The notes: generated by a model not told the origin, from the sequence alone. Counted from the first letter of the stretch, positions 1-9,631 are shown. The stretch is DNA of 64,000 nt from Vibrio sonorensis (GCF_001854765.1 NZ_LJJE01000002.1:1-64000), one strand, 5' to 3'. Translations and numbers: made by a program.

Positions 1-11
1 AGAGAACAAAC

Positions 12-42
12 AAAAAGCCCGTGGATTTCTCCACGGGCTTTT
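12..42 (-). terminator. Intrinsic terminator after tRNA-Ile2
   Basis: A 12-bp perfect stem (14-25 with 30-41) with a TTTC loop is flanked by A and T runs. On the minus strand it lies just past the tRNA 3' end. The flanking runs would let it work in both directions. Confidence 0.85.
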
Positions 43-49
43 CTAAATG

Positions 50-125
50 TGGTGGCCCCTCGCAGACTTGAACTGCGGACCAATCGATTATGAGTCGACT
101 GCTCTAACCACTGAGCTAAGGGGCC
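50..125 (-). tRNA. ileX: tRNA-Ile2 (CAT anticodon, lysidine-modified type)
   Basis: The reverse complement folds as a 76-nt cloverleaf beginning GGCCCCTTAGCTC and ending with an encoded CCA. The acceptor stem is GGCCCCT/AGGGGCC. The anticodon loop reads CTCATAA, so the anticodon is CAT. The acceptor and D-arm sequence match the minor tRNA-Ile2 family (E. coli ileX/ileY) rather than initiator or elongator Met tRNAs. In that family the C34 is converted to lysidine by TilS so that the tRNA reads AUA. It sits downstream of rpoD, as ileX does in E. coli. The Ile2 identity is inferred from sequence resemblance; the CAT anticodon is read directly. Confidence 0.93.
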
Positions 126-222
126 AAGTTAGGTGAACGATTATAGGGGAAGGCCTAAGGCTGTCTAGCCACTAAATGGGGTATTTGCGCTTAGTTTTTA
201 TCCACTTAAATCATTGAGCAAT

Positions 223-250
223 AAAAAAGGTGAGCTTGTGCTCACCTTTT
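223..250 (-). terminator. Intrinsic terminator of the rpsU-yqeY-dnaG-rpoD operon
   Basis: Perfect 11-bp stem (225-235 with 240-250), TTGT-type loop and a T run on the minus strand, 18 nt past the rpoD stop codon. Confidence 0.85.
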
Positions 251-267
251 AGACTATTGAACCATGT

Positions 268-2127
268 TTACTCGTCTAGGAAGCTGCGCAGTGTTTCTGA
301 GCGGCTAGGGTGACGAAGCTTGCGAAGTGCTTTTGCTTCGATCTGACGAATACGTTCACGAGTTACGTCGAACTGTTTGCCCACTTCTTCTAGAGTGTGG
401 TCAGTGTTCATATCGATACCAAAACGCATGCGCAGTACTTTTGCTTCACGCGGTGTTAGACCTGCAAGTACGTCTCGAGTTGCACCCTTAAGGCTAGTAG
501 ACGTCGCTGAGTCTAGCGGTAGCTCAAGAGTGGTATCCTCGATAAAGTCACCTAGATGCGAATCTTCGTCGTCGCCGATTGGCGTCTCCATTGAGATTGG
601 CTCTTTAGCGATTTTTAGTACCTTGCGGATCTTATCTTCTGGCATTTGCATACGCTCTGCCAACTCTTCCGGTAACGGCTCGCGACCCATCTCCTGAAGC
701 ATCTGACGAGAGATACGGTTCAGCTTGTTGATGGTTTCGATCATGTGTACTGGAATACGGATAGTACGCGCTTGGTCTGCAATTGAACGTGTGATTGCCT
801 GACGGATCCACCATGTCGCATAAGTCGAGAACTTATAACCACGGCGGTATTCGAACTTGTCTACCGCTTTCATCAGACCGATGTTACCTTCCTGAATCAA
901 ATCTAGGAATTGTAGGCCACGGTTGGTGTATTTCTTCGCGATAGAAATAACCAGACGCAAGTTCGCTTCAACCATCTCTTTCTTAGCTCGGCGTGCTTTT
1001 GCTTCACCGATAGACATGCGACGGCTGATATCTTTGATATTTTGTACCGTTAGCGAAGTTTCTTCTTCAATGCTATTTAGCTTGATGATAGAACGACGAA
1101 TATCGTCTTCGTAACGCTTAATCTTTTCCACGTATGGTTTGTCAGAAGCCATAACTTCATCTAACCAAGCTTCACTTGACTCGTTGCCTGTAAATAGCGT
1201 GATAAAAGATTTCTTAGGCATTTTGCCGTATTCAACGGTAGAACGCATGATTAGGCGTTCTTGAGTACGTACGCGCTCCATTGAGGTACGCATTTCATCT
1301 ACTAGGTAGTCGAACTGCTTTGGAGTAAGACGGAACTCTTTGAATACTTCGATAACATTCGCGTGAGCAGCGTCGGCTTTTGTGCTTTCTGAACCGTGCT
1401 CGTTAACTGCCAACTGGAAGTTTTGGAAGGTGTTGCGCAGCGCTGTGAACTTCTCTAAAGCGAGTTCAGGATCGATACCTACATCTTCTTCATCGTCGTC
1501 ATCGTCACTGTCTTCACTCTTCTCTTCTGCATCTTCAGCGTCTTCATCTTCAAGATCAGACTCTGCAAGCTCAGAACCGATGTGAGTGGCGGTTGGCGCC
1601 GCTGTTTCATCTGCATCAGGGTCGACAAAACCGGTGATTAAATCAGTCAAACGCAGCTCTTCAGCTTGAACTTTATCAAATTGCTCAAGGATGTACGGGA
1701 TTGTGCCCGGGTATTCAGCAACTGCATTTTGAACTTGATTGATGCCGTCTTCGATTCGCTTAGCGATATCGATTTCACCCTCACGGGTAAGTAGCTCTAC
1801 AGTACCCATTTCACGCATGTACATGCGAACTGGGTCGGTAGTACGGCCTATTTCGTTTTCTACACTGGAAAGCGCTGCTGCCGCAGCTTCTGCTGCATCT
1901 TCGTCCGTAATGGTATCGTCATCATTCAGAGCAAGATCATCTGCATCGGGTGCTGTTTCAACAACACGGATACCCATGTCATTGATCATCTGAATAATAT
2001 CTTCAACCTGCTCTGAGTCGACGATTTCTGCCGGCAGGTGGTCGTTTACTTCTGCGTAGGTCAGATAGCCCTGCTCTTTGCCTTTAATAACAAGGAGTTT
2101 TAGCTGTGACTGCGGATTTTGATCCAT
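268..2127 (-). CDS. rpoD: RNA polymerase primary sigma factor sigma-70
   Basis: The 619-residue protein is the housekeeping sigma factor that directs core RNA polymerase to -10/-35 promoters. Region 1.1 is at the N-terminus and region 1.2 starts near residue 96 ([11 protein letters not shown]). A highly acidic non-conserved insert lies at about 189-217, as in other gammaproteobacterial RpoD. Region 2 (residues ~380-450) contains the -10 recognition helix [15 protein letters not shown]. Region 4.2 near the C-terminus carries the helix-turn-helix [20 protein letters not shown]. Length is close to the 613 residues of E. coli RpoD. It is the last gene of the macromolecular synthesis operon, after dnaG, and is followed by its own terminator. 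rpoS (15420) encodes the alternative stationary-phase paralogue. Confidence 0.98.
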   Translation of the reverse strand: MDQNPQSQLKLLVIKGKEQGYLTYAEVNDHLPAEIVDSEQVEDIIQMINDMGIRVVETAPDADDLALNDDDTITDEDAAEAAAAALSSVENEIGRTTDPVRMYMREMGTVELLTREGEIDIAKRIEDGINQVQNAVAEYPGTIPYILEQFDKVQAEELRLTDLITGFVDPDADETAAPTATHIGSELAESDLEDEDAEDAEEKSEDSDDDDDEEDVGIDPELALEKFTALRNTFQNFQLAVNEHGSESTKADAAHANVIEVFKEFRLTPKQFDYLVDEMRTSMERVRTQERLIMRSTVEYGKMPKKSFITLFTGNESSEAWLDEVMASDKPYVEKIKRYEDDIRRSIIKLNSIEEETSLTVQNIKDISRRMSIGEAKARRAKKEMVEANLRLVISIAKKYTNRGLQFLDLIQEGNIGLMKAVDKFEYRRGYKFSTYATWWIRQAITRSIADQARTIRIPVHMIETINKLNRISRQMLQEMGREPLPEELAERMQMPEDKIRKVLKIAKEPISMETPIGDDEDSHLGDFIEDTTLELPLDSATSTSLKGATRDVLAGLTPREAKVLRMRFGIDMNTDHTLEEVGKQFDVTRERIRQIEAKALRKLRHPSRSETLRSFLDE

Positions 2128-2226
2128 AAGACGGTATCCAACTTAGTATCTGGTGAAGGAATTAGTATGCGAGTCGCAAACCATACATGTTAACAAATTA
2201 ATTGATTGCTGACTATTCAAACAGGG

Positions 2227-3989
2227 TTACGCTTTTAAATCTAACATCAAGGCTAGCAGCTCCCTTTTCTCTTCGGTTGATAAACCGACGCTTCTCTCTT
2301 TGGCCTGCAGGCTATCAATTTGTTTTTCAACGCACTGGGCAAGTATTTTGTCCAATGAGTCTATAAAAAGTTCTTCTTCATTATCGTCATCAAGAGGGAT
2401 TTCCCACCCCGCAAGACGAGCTAAAAGGCTTCATTACTGTCGCCACGCCAGTTCTCTAATAACTGACCCGTGTTTATATTGGGGTTGTGTTGGCAATAAT
2501 CAAGCACCGCTAGTAACAAACTTAGCCCCGGAATTGTTAACTCTCTCACACTAGAAAGATCCGGTACCATTTGAGCATAGCTGGGATTTTGAATTAGCAA
2601 AGCGATAACCTCGCGCATTGGTGTGCGCTTTATCTCTTTATGAGGCTGAGGGCGATTCTCGCTTTTGTTTTCTTTTCGCACTAAAGCTTCTAACTGGCTG
2701 TCTTCCATCAAGCCGAGTCGCTTACCCAAAATGTCTCTAAGATAGACTCTAAGTGTTCCACCTGGCACTTTATCGATCAGTGGAACAGCCAGTGTTGCTA
2801 GCTTGGTCATCCCTTCTTTTGAGCTGATGTCAACCTGTTCCATCAATGAACGGAACATAAACTCAGACAAGGGCATTGCATTTTGTACTTCTTGCTCAAA
2901 TGCTTCCTTGCCGTGTTGACGAATATAAGAGTCTGGATCTTCGCCGTCGGGTAAAAACATGAATTTGAGCTGACGACCATCTGTAAGATAGGGGAGAGCG
3001 TTTTCCATTGCTCTCCATGCGGCTTCTCGTCCTGCGCGGTCGCCGTCGTAACAGCAAACCACATTACTGGTTTGTCGAAATAGCACGTGCAAGTGGTCGC
3101 CCGTGGTAGAGGTACCGAGCGAAGCCACCGAGTAGTCGACCCCATATTGCGCAAGGGCAACCACATCCATGTAGCCTTCTACGACCAATACTTGTGGTGG
3201 TTCTCGATAGGCTTGTAGAACTTCGTAAAGGCCGTATAGCTCTTTACCTTTGTGGAAAATGGGTGTCTCAGGCGAGTTGAGGTACTTAGGTGTACCATCT
3301 CCCAATACGCGGCCACCAAAACCGATCACACGACCTCTGCGATCGTGAATAGGGAACATAACTCGCCCACGGAATCGGTCGTAGCGATTGCCATTGTCGT
3401 TTTCGACAAGCATGCCACCAGAGATCAACATTTCTTGATTCTGCTGACTTTGCCCAAAGTTTTTTCGAACGGAGTCCCACTCGTCCGGAACATAACCGAT
3501 GCCAAATTTCTGGACGATTTCTCCAGATAGGCCGCGATCTTTTAAATAGCTGATTGCAGTTTTTCCCGCAGGCTGCTTAAGCTGATTGCGATAGAATTGG
3601 GAAATACTGCCCATCAAATCGTAAAGCGTGCGCTTTTGCTCGCTGTTGGCGGCAGGGCGGGAGGAAGAAAAACCTCCACCTCTTCGTTCTTCTCGCGGGA
3701 CTTCTAGCCCTAAAGAAGAGGCCAGTTCTTCTATCGCTTCAACAAAATCGAGCCTTTCGTACTCCATCAAAAAGTCGATAGCATTACCGTGAACGCCACA
3801 TCCAAAACAGTGATAAAACTGTTTTTCTTGGCTAACACTGAATGAAGGAGTTTTTTCGTTGTGGAATGGACAACAAGCGGAGTAGTTCTTGCCTTTTTTC
3901 TTAAGTTTTACACGTGCATCAATAATGTCGACAATGTCGAGTCGAGCTAGGAGATCATCAATAAAGCTACGTGGGATATGTCCTGCCAT
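2227..3989 (-). CDS. dnaG: DNA primase (one-base frameshift near the 3' end)
   Basis: DnaG makes the RNA primers for replication. The N-terminal zinc ribbon (CCPFHNEKTPSF, then HCFGCG) is followed by the RNA polymerase domain with the Toprim motif VVEGYMDVVALAQYG and CCYDGDRAGREAA. I start at MAGHIPRSF (3989), which aligns with the family start, rather than nine codons upstream. The reading frame stops at 2421 after GDSNEAF. If one A is added to the AAAA run at 2423-2426, it continues LARLAGWEIP and ends at 2227, giving the usual DnaB-binding C-terminal helical domain (~588 residues in total). DnaG is essential, so a lost base in sequencing is far likelier than a real truncation. Middle gene of the rpsU-rpoD operon. 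Confidence 0.93.
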
Positions 3990-4083
3990 AAAACCTAACA
4001 AAGAAAGATGGAACAAAATTTAGATACAAACAAGCCGTGCGTTCCGAAGAATAGCACGGCTTGCTGCAATCAGGTTGAGTAAT

Positions 4084-4527
4084 TTAAGCCAGTTTAGCGC
4101 GAACTAAACCACTCACTTTACCCATGTCTGCGCGCCCTTGAATTTGTGGTTTCAGCACACCCATCACTTTACCCATGTCTTGCATGCCCGCTGCGCCAGA
4201 CTCAGTAATTGCACTCTCGACAAGAGCGGCAATTTCGTCTTCGCTAAGCGGTTGAGGCATAAAGTCCTCAAGTACAGCGATTTCAGCTTTTTCCACATCA
4301 GCTAAGTCTTGACGATTTGCTGATTCATATTGAGCTACAGAGTCGCGACGCTGTTTAACCAATTTAGTCAGCACGGCAAGAATGTCGTCGTCGCTCAGAG
4401 TTATCTGTTCGTCAACTTCACGTTGTTTAACGGCTGAAAGGGCTAAACGAATAGTGCCAAGGCGTACTTTGTCCTTGGCTTTCATCGCTACAATTTGCTC
4501 TTTTTTGAGTTGTTCAATAAGAGCCAT
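4084..4527 (-). CDS. yqeY: GatB/YqeY domain protein
   Basis: The 147-residue protein begins MALIEQLKKEQIVAMKAKDK. It ends with the GxMQDMGKVMGVLKPQIQGRADMGKVS motif region typical of stand-alone YqeY proteins, which resemble the C-terminal tRNA-binding domain of the amidotransferase subunit GatB. The family is small, cytosolic and all helical, and its cellular job is not firmly established. Its place between rpsU and dnaG is common in vibrios and many other proteobacteria. It is separated from rpsU by 27 nt and is presumably co-transcribed from the rpsU promoter. Confidence 0.93.
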   Translation of the reverse strand: MALIEQLKKEQIVAMKAKDKVRLGTIRLALSAVKQREVDEQITLSDDDILAVLTKLVKQRRDSVAQYESANRQDLADVEKAEIAVLEDFMPQPLSEDEIAALVESAITESGAAGMQDMGKVMGVLKPQIQGRADMGKVSGLVRAKLA

Positions 4528-4554
4528 AACTATAATCCTTTTTGGATCTAGCTA

Positions 4555-4770
4555 TTAGTACAGGCGAACGCGACGAGCGTTTTCGCGAGCAAGCTTCTTA
4601 GCGTGACGCTTTTGAGCTGCTGCTTTAGCGCGTTTGCGAACGGTAGTTGGTTTCTCGTAGTGCTCACGACGACGCACTTCAGAAAGGATACCTGCTTTTT
4701 CGCAAGAGCGCTTGAAACGACGTAGAGCTACGTCGAACGGTTCGTTTTCACGTACTTTAACTACTGGCAT
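4555..4770 (-). CDS. rpsU: 30S ribosomal protein S21
   Basis: The 71-residue, very basic protein has the complete S21 sequence ([19 protein letters not shown] to ARRVRLY) and matches the E. coli length of 71. S21 binds the 30S subunit near the anti-Shine-Dalgarno region and helps initiation. It is the first gene of the macromolecular synthesis operon, so ribosome, primase and sigma-70 synthesis are linked. A sigma-70-like promoter is visible about 100 nt upstream. The upstream AGGTGAAAGGC stretch provides the ribosome binding site. Confidence 0.97.
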
Positions 4771-5106
4771 ATGCCTTTCACCTCAGGGGTTAATTCGTTA
4801 ATGCTGGTAAATCTTGTTCCAAGCGTTAATGCTCGGTACTTAACCAGCTTGATCAAAAATGGTGCGGAATTTTAATCCGATCACAAGTGCTTTGTAAAGT
4901 GTTTTTCGGACTATCTCACCAAGTAAAGTTTTAACAACCTGTTCTTTCACAATGTTAGCGGATATTGAGAGTCGCTAGAGGTTCAGTATGACCGACAAAA
5001 TTTGTTTGCAAAGACAAGGCGAGGTAAGATTGCGCCAAATTTTATTCAATTAGACTTTGTATAGTTATTACTACTATATAAGTTGAACGTAAACAGCGGA
5101 AACAAG
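4771..5106. other. Divergent intergenic region rpsU/tsaD
   Basis: This 336-nt gap holds the rpsU promoter and leader on the minus strand. On the plus side, near tsaD, is an AT-rich stretch with a possible promoter (TAGACT at about 5051, then TATATA 18 bp downstream). I see no further ORF or stable RNA gene in it. Confidence 0.4.
4869..4898 (-). promoter_or_regulatory. Putative sigma-70 promoter of rpsU-yqeY-dnaG-rpoD
   Basis: On the minus strand TTTACA (-35, 4893-4898) and TAAAAT (-10, 4869-4874) are separated by 18 bp. They are followed by a GC-rich discriminator (TTCCGCACC), a feature often linked to stringent control of ribosomal genes. Found by eye; no start site has been measured. Confidence 0.55.
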
Positions 5107-6124
5107 ATGCGCATTATTGGTATTGAAACTTCATGTGATGAGACAGGTATAGCGATTTATGACGATGAGAAAGGATTGCTTTCCCATCAGCTATACAGTC
5201 AGGTAAAGCTGCACGCTGATTACGGGGGAGTTGTTCCTGAACTAGCATCTCGCGATCATGTAAAAAAGACAATCCCACTAATTAAAGCCGCACTGGCGGA
5301 CGCAACTTAACGCCTGCAGATATTGATGCATAGCCTATACGGCAGGCCCTGGTTTAGTTGGAGCGCTTTTGGTCGGTGCAACAATTGGTCGAAGCGTAGC
5401 GTATGCGTGGGGCGTACCGGCGATTCCAGTGCACCATATGGAAGGGCACCTTTTAGCACCAATGTTAGAAGATACGCCGCCTCCATTTCCGTTTGTCGCA
5501 GTATTGGTATCGGGCGGTCACTCTATGATGGTAGAAGTTCGTGGGATCGGAGAATACAAAATTCTGGGTGAATCTATTGATGACGCAGCTGGTGAAGCGT
5601 TTGATAAAACTGCTAAGTTGATGGGATTGGATTACCCCGGTGGTCCGCTTCTTTCTAAGTTGGCGGAAAAAGGTACGCCGGGTCGTTTTAAGTTCCCACG
5701 CCCTATGACGGATCGTCCAGGCTTGGACATGAGTTTCTCTGGCTTAAAAACATTCACGGCAAATACCATAGCGGCAAACGACGACGAAGAGCAAACTCGT
5801 GCAGATATCGCCTACGCGTTTGAAGAAGCCGTATGTGACACCTTGACGATAAAGTGTCGTCGAGCATTAGAGCAAACAGGCTTTAAGCGTATTGTTATTG
5901 CAGGCGGGGTCAGCGCCAATCGTCGATTAAGAGCATATTTAGAAAAGCTGGCGAACAAAATTGGTGGTGAGGTCTATTATCCTCGCACGGAATTTTGCAC
6001 CGATAACGGCGCTATGATTGCCTATGCGGGGATGCAGCGTTTGAAAAATGGTGAAGTCGCTGATTTAACCGTCGAGGCTCGACCCAGATGGCCAATTGAC
6101 CAACTCAACCCAGTGAATCAATAA
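5107..6124 (+). CDS. tsaD: tRNA N6-threonylcarbamoyladenosine (t6A) transferase TsaD (two one-base frameshifts)
   Basis: TsaD transfers threonylcarbamoyl from TsaB/TsaC-made TC-AMP to A37 of ANN-decoding tRNAs. It belongs to the ASKHA fold. The start [20 protein letters not shown] is the family start. The metal-binding [10 protein letters not shown] motif is present, as are the VSGGHSMMV phosphate loop and the [11 protein letters not shown] motif. The frame is broken twice: one base is missing between 5304 and 5308 (stop at 5308) and one A is missing at about 5330. Restoring both gives an uninterrupted [20 protein letters not shown] and a protein of about 339 residues, the normal length. The gene is essential in most bacteria, so sequencing error is the likely cause. 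Divergent from rpsU, as is usual. Confidence 0.93.
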
Positions 6125-6133
6125 ATGATGCAA

Positions 6134-6151
6134 AGGCCACAACCGTGGCCT
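6134..6151 (+). terminator. Possible terminator after tsaD
   Basis: Hairpin of 7 bp (AGGCCAC/GTGGCCT) with an AACC loop 9 nt past the tsaD stop. The T tract is interrupted, so termination may be partial. Confidence 0.5.
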
Positions 6152-6252
6152 CTGTTATTTAAAGTAGCCTCTCACTCTTCTTTTCTCACACTGTTAATAG
6201 ATTTATTATTGATATAGTGTGCAATCTCGTCCTTTATTTATTGGGTATCAGA

Positions 6253-7068
6253 ATGAATCAATTTGCGGTCGATAGCCATCACATTGCCTATCAAGATATT
6301 GGGCAAGGTCCAGTATTGGTTTTGGGGCATAGCTTTTTATGGGACAGCCAAATGTGGGCACCCCAAATCGAAGTATTAAGTCAGCATTATCGCTGTATTG
6401 TTCCTGAGTTGTGGTCTCATGGTGCTTCAAGTCACGCGCCACAAGGGAAAAATAGCTTAAAGAATTACGCCCAAGCAATCTTGGAACTGATGGATCATTT
6501 GCAGGTTGAGACGTTTTCTATCATTGGCTTGTCAGTGGGCGGTATGTGGGGGGCTGAGCTCACATGCATGGCTCCAGAGAGAGTAAAATCGCTGGTGCTT
6601 ATGGATACCTTTGTCGGTTTAGAACCAGAAGTGGCACACAACAAATACTTTGCCATGCTAGAAACTATCAGTGCGGCGCAAATGGTACCGATGCCTATTG
6701 TAGAAAACGTTGTACCGCTATTTTTTGCGCCAAAGACCATAGAGGCCAACCCTGTGTTTGTACAACGCTTTGCAAAAGAGTTGGCGGCTATCAGTGGTGA
6801 GCAAGCTGTAGAAGTAGCGAGAATCGGACGAATGGTATTCGGACGCCGCGACTTGATGGAAGAAGTGGAAAAGCTCGCGTTACCCGTGCTTATCGCGGCC
6901 GGACAGCAAGACAAACCGCGTCCAATGTTAGAGTCTTTTTTGATGCACGATGCCATTGCGGGCAGTCAGCTTGTGCAAATACCAGATGCCGGCCATATCG
7001 CTAATTTAGAACAGCCCGAGTTTGTGAATAAGATGCTGGTCGAATTTTTGTCTGGTCTTTACCAATAG
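6253..7068 (+). CDS. Alpha/beta hydrolase of unknown substrate
   Basis: This 271-residue soluble protein has the classic alpha/beta-hydrolase order. The oxyanion-strand motif is LVLGHSFLWDSQMW (near residue 25) and the nucleophile elbow is GLSVGG (serine near residue 97). An acid follows late in the fold, and the catalytic histidine lies in DAGHIANLEQPEFV near residue 249. It resembles the enol-lactonase/esterase group (3-oxoadipate enol-lactonase-like), but nothing nearby points to a degradation pathway, so the substrate is unknown. I start at MNQFAVDSHHIAYQD because similarity to the family begins there; the 12 in-frame codons upstream look like leader DNA. It stands alone between tsaD and a terminator. 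Confidence 0.85.
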   Translation: MNQFAVDSHHIAYQDIGQGPVLVLGHSFLWDSQMWAPQIEVLSQHYRCIVPELWSHGASSHAPQGKNSLKNYAQAILELMDHLQVETFSIIGLSVGGMWGAELTCMAPERVKSLVLMDTFVGLEPEVAHNKYFAMLETISAAQMVPMPIVENVVPLFFAPKTIEANPVFVQRFAKELAAISGEQAVEVARIGRMVFGRRDLMEEVEKLALPVLIAAGQQDKPRPMLESFLMHDAIAGSQLVQIPDAGHIANLEQPEFVNKMLVEFLSGLYQ

Positions 7069-7098
7069 AGTCGCTGTTGGTCAACGTATTATAGGTAT

Positions 7099-7122
7099 AG
7101 GCGGCTATTGTGAGCCGCCTTT
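7099..7122. terminator. Terminator between the hydrolase and the convergent secreted-protein gene
   Basis: Perfect 8-bp GC-rich stem AGGCGGCT/AGCCGCCT (7099-7106 with 7113-7120) followed by TTT. It lies 30 nt past the hydrolase stop and 20 nt past the end of the convergent gene, and may serve both. Confidence 0.65.
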
Positions 7123-7141
7123 ATTGAATCTGTATCAGTGC

Positions 7142-7756
7142 TTAATCTTCATCCCCTTCGCATAGCGAAACGAGCGGATATTTTTGACGTTTCATTTTCT
7201 TTGCACCAACCGATGGATCCATGGCTTTAATTTTTACGCCATTGAGTACAACACCGTCAACGGTGACTTCATTACCTTCATCGAGTTCAAACATTTCAAA
7301 GGCAGCATCTGATGCAATCACATCAATATCGACAATCTCCAAAGAGCCAGTACAGGTTGCACTGAGTGATATTCCATCATAACTTGGTGTGCCACATTCA
7401 TAGGTGAGTTCGTTGGTTTGGTCCTCTTCTTCGTTGGCCATACTGACGCTAAATGACAACTCAAGTGGGTAATCGTCCAATTCGATAATGGGCAGTTCTT
7501 GGTCGTCAGTCACATCTACCAATACCGTTACGTCGGCATCCCCACCAAATTTAGTGAAAGGCAGATCGGCAAATTCATCTTCCGTATCCCAAACCCATAG
7601 CCACTCAACATCTACCGTGCTAACAAACTCTTCAGAGTCGACATCGCAGCTTACGGGTTCTATTTCAGCTAGGGCAGGTTTAGGCGGCTTGGCTTCTACA
7701 TAGCTTGCGGTCAGGCACAGAGTGCTGATTGCAATAGAGAGAGTTGAAAGTTTCAT
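7142..7756 (-). CDS. Unrecognised secreted acidic protein
   Basis: I do not recognise this 204-residue protein. It has a clear N-terminal signal peptide with likely signal peptidase I cleavage after YVEA (residue ~22). The mature part is strongly acidic, with many Asp/Glu and alternating beta-type stretches (DADVTVLVDVTDD, LELSFSVSM). Four cysteines (SCDV, YECG, ATCTG, SLCEG) could form two disulfides. A short basic patch (KKMKRQKYP) lies near the C-terminus. There is no lipobox and no anchor, so it is probably periplasmic or secreted. A near-ideal ribosome binding site (AAGGAGG) supports the start. It is monocistronic between a convergent hydrolase and plsY, and a leader hairpin lies about 30 nt upstream. 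Confidence 0.8.
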   Translation of the reverse strand: MKLSTLSIAISTLCLTASYVEAKPPKPALAEIEPVSCDVDSEEFVSTVDVEWLWVWDTEDEFADLPFTKFGGDADVTVLVDVTDDQELPIIELDDYPLELSFSVSMANEEEDQTNELTYECGTPSYDGISLSATCTGSLEIVDIDVIASDAAFEMFELDEGNEVTVDGVVLNGVKIKAMDPSVGAKKMKRQKYPLVSLCEGDED

Positions 7757-7785
7757 AAGACCTCCTTATGTCGATGAAACATTCG

Positions 7786-7809
7786 CAAACCTCCGGTGAG
7801 GGAGGTTTG
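7786..7809 (-). promoter_or_regulatory. Leader hairpin upstream of the secreted-protein gene
   Basis: A perfect 9-bp stem (7786-7794 with 7801-7809, CAAACCTCC/GGAGGTTTG) with a 6-nt loop lies 30-53 nt upstream of the start codon at 7756. There is no T tract in the direction of transcription, so it looks like a 5'-leader structure or operator rather than a terminator. Confidence 0.45.
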
Positions 7810-7931
7810 TCGCAAGACTCTTTCAATGTAGGAGTCACTAGTCGCTTTACAAGTAAGGTTGGTAGACGGAATTGAAATAACCCGACTAATCATTGCGATA
7901 AAATGATTATTTTGTCATTTACGAAAGGGGA

Positions 7932-7945
7932 GGTTAGGCCTAACC
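7932..7945. repeat. Perfect 14-bp palindrome
   Basis: GGTTAGGCCTAACC reads the same on both strands. It lies in the 258-nt gap between plsY and the secreted-protein gene (both minus strand), about 180 nt upstream of the latter. Apart from this and the leader hairpin I see nothing definable in the gap. Confidence 0.5.
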
Positions 7946-8014
7946 AGAAACTAGGGTGAAAGCTTGGTATTCAAAGTGATCTAATGGGTTGAATGAGAAA
8001 CTTATGCAGTATGG

Positions 8015-8608
8015 TTATATGCGTTTTTCACCGATCTTGGGCTCTTCTCCCCCGACAAGGCGGCGAATGTTTTGGTGATGGCGAAAAATGATCAAACAAC
8101 ACAACATAGCGACGGGCAAAGTGTACTGAGGTTTGATCAGGTAAGTGTATAACGGAGCGAGTAATACTGAAACTAACGCAGCCAGTGATGAATAACGAAA
8201 GATAAAGGCAATGACCAACCAAGTGATCACTATCATGGCGGTAAGATCTAAACCGATCGGTGCGATCGCACCCAGAGCGGTAGCGACGCCTTTTCCGCCT
8301 TGGAAGTGGAAAAACAGCGGGTACATATGTCCAAGACAAGCGGCAATGGCCACGATACCAAGAATGATGGCATCAATACCCAAGAAGTAGCCGCCCCAAA
8401 CGGGTATGGTTCCTTTTAACATGTCACACAAGAGCACCGATAGAGCCGCCTTTCGACCGCCGATGCGAAGAACGTTTGTCGCTCCGGGGTTATGGGATCC
8501 GGTTTCCCTTGGATCTGGCAGTTTTAGTAAGCGGCAGATAAGCACAGCACTAGATACCGACCCCAAAAGGTAGGCGAAAATAATAGTGGAGAGTGCTAGA
8601 GGTGTCAT
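8015..8608 (-). CDS. plsY: Acyl-phosphate:glycerol-3-phosphate acyltransferase
   Basis: PlsY is an inner-membrane enzyme that adds the first acyl chain to glycerol-3-phosphate, using acyl-phosphate made by PlsX. The 197-residue protein has about five to six hydrophobic segments. It carries the conserved loop motifs [15 protein letters not shown] (residues ~37-51) and [11 protein letters not shown]. Length fits E. coli PlsY (205). The divergent neighbour is folB; the tsaD / plsY / folB neighbourhood is conserved in gammaproteobacteria. Confidence 0.96.
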   Translation of the reverse strand: MTPLALSTIIFAYLLGSVSSAVLICRLLKLPDPRETGSHNPGATNVLRIGGRKAALSVLLCDMLKGTIPVWGGYFLGIDAIILGIVAIAACLGHMYPLFFHFQGGKGVATALGAIAPIGLDLTAMIVITWLVIAFIFRYSSLAALVSVLLAPLYTYLIKPQYTLPVAMLCCLIIFRHHQNIRRLVGGEEPKIGEKRI

Positions 8609-8777
8609 AGTTGCTCAACTCGTTGGAAACAGATGCCTGATCAGCAAGTAATTGGTATCATATCGCGATTGCTGTTTCCAAACTAGCATGAGTCAGGGAA
8701 CGAAACGCGCATTTAAAAGATGATTTTAAGGCTTTACAGTCTGGTTGGGTATCCGACCTCTATAAGAAGAGAACACG

Positions 8778-9131
8778 ATGGACAAAGTATTTATCGAGCA
8801 GCTAGAAGTAATCACCACGATTGGCGTGTACGACTGGGAGCAAGAAATTAAGCAAAAATTGGTGCTAGATATTGAAATGGCACACGATAATAAACCCGCG
8901 GGAAAAAGCGATGATGTGAAGGATGCGCTCGATTATTCGCGGGTGAGTTCTGCGGTATTAAACCATATCGAAAACGGTCGATTTTTATTGGTGGAACGAG
9001 TAGCAGAAGAGATCGCAGAAATTATCCAACAACAATTTTCAGTGCCTTGGGTTAAGATTCGCCTAGCCAAGCCCGGAGCTGTTCCCCAAGCCCAAAGCGT
9101 AGGTGTGGTTATTGAACGAGGTTCAATATGA
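8778..9131 (+). CDS. folB: Dihydroneopterin aldolase
   Basis: FolB converts 7,8-dihydroneopterin to 6-hydroxymethyl-7,8-dihydropterin in folate synthesis. The 117-residue protein has the family start (MDKVFIEQLEVITTIGVYDWEQ), the active-site glutamate region and the C-terminal KPGAVPQAQSVGVVIERG stretch. It overlaps the folK start by 4 nt (ATGA), so the enzyme and the next enzyme in the pathway are translationally coupled. Confidence 0.96.
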   Translation: MDKVFIEQLEVITTIGVYDWEQEIKQKLVLDIEMAHDNKPAGKSDDVKDALDYSRVSSAVLNHIENGRFLLVERVAEEIAEIIQQQFSVPWVKIRLAKPGAVPQAQSVGVVIERGSI

Positions 9132-9616
9132 CCCTTGTTTATATTGGAGTCGGTTCCAATATTGAACGTCATAAACACATAGAGGTTGCAGTACAGGAGC
9201 TGAAAAAAATAGGCTCTGATATACGTTTGTCGACCATCTATGAATGCGAAGCAGTTGGTTTTGATAGCAAACCCTTTTTTAATCTCGTTATTGAGATGAA
9301 AACAAACCTAAATTTGACAGAACTTGCCAAGACACTTCGTAAAATAGAACTTGATTGGGGTAGGGAGCAAAATGCGAAAAAGTTTGCTCCTAGAACCTTA
9401 GATTTGGACATTATCCTCTTCGGTGATGAGGTCAATACAGATAAACCTCAGATACCGAGAAGTGACATTTACCAATACGCCTTTGTGATTCAGCCTTTAT
9501 TAGAGTTGTGTGCAGAGAGGGTGATTCCAAATGATGAGCGCACGGTCGCTGAGATACATCAACAAGTAAACAACCTCGAAACCCTCAGTCCTGTCGGGCT
9601 TTGGTTCGACTATTGA
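9128..9616 (+). CDS. folK: 6-hydroxymethyl-7,8-dihydropterin pyrophosphokinase (copy 1)
   Basis: HPPK transfers pyrophosphate from ATP to the product of FolB. The 162-residue protein has the N-terminal YIGVGSNIE and the signature APRTLDLDIILFGD (residues ~92-105). It starts inside the last codons of folB. A second, divergent folK copy lies at 49720-50205, and both keep the RTLDLDI signature. This copy has a longer, more diverged C-terminus, so it may be a specialised or less active version; that is inference. Confidence 0.93.
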   Translation: MTLVYIGVGSNIERHKHIEVAVQELKKIGSDIRLSTIYECEAVGFDSKPFFNLVIEMKTNLNLTELAKTLRKIELDWGREQNAKKFAPRTLDLDIILFGDEVNTDKPQIPRSDIYQYAFVIQPLLELCAERVIPNDERTVAEIHQQVNNLETLSPVGLWFDY

Positions 9617-9631
9617 TGATACGAGTAAATA

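Noticed and set aside
1501..1620. Open frames opposite the acidic stretch of rpoD and opposite dnaG, aceE and lpdA
   Set aside because: They are antisense shadows of strongly biased codon use, with no ribosome sites and no family resemblance.
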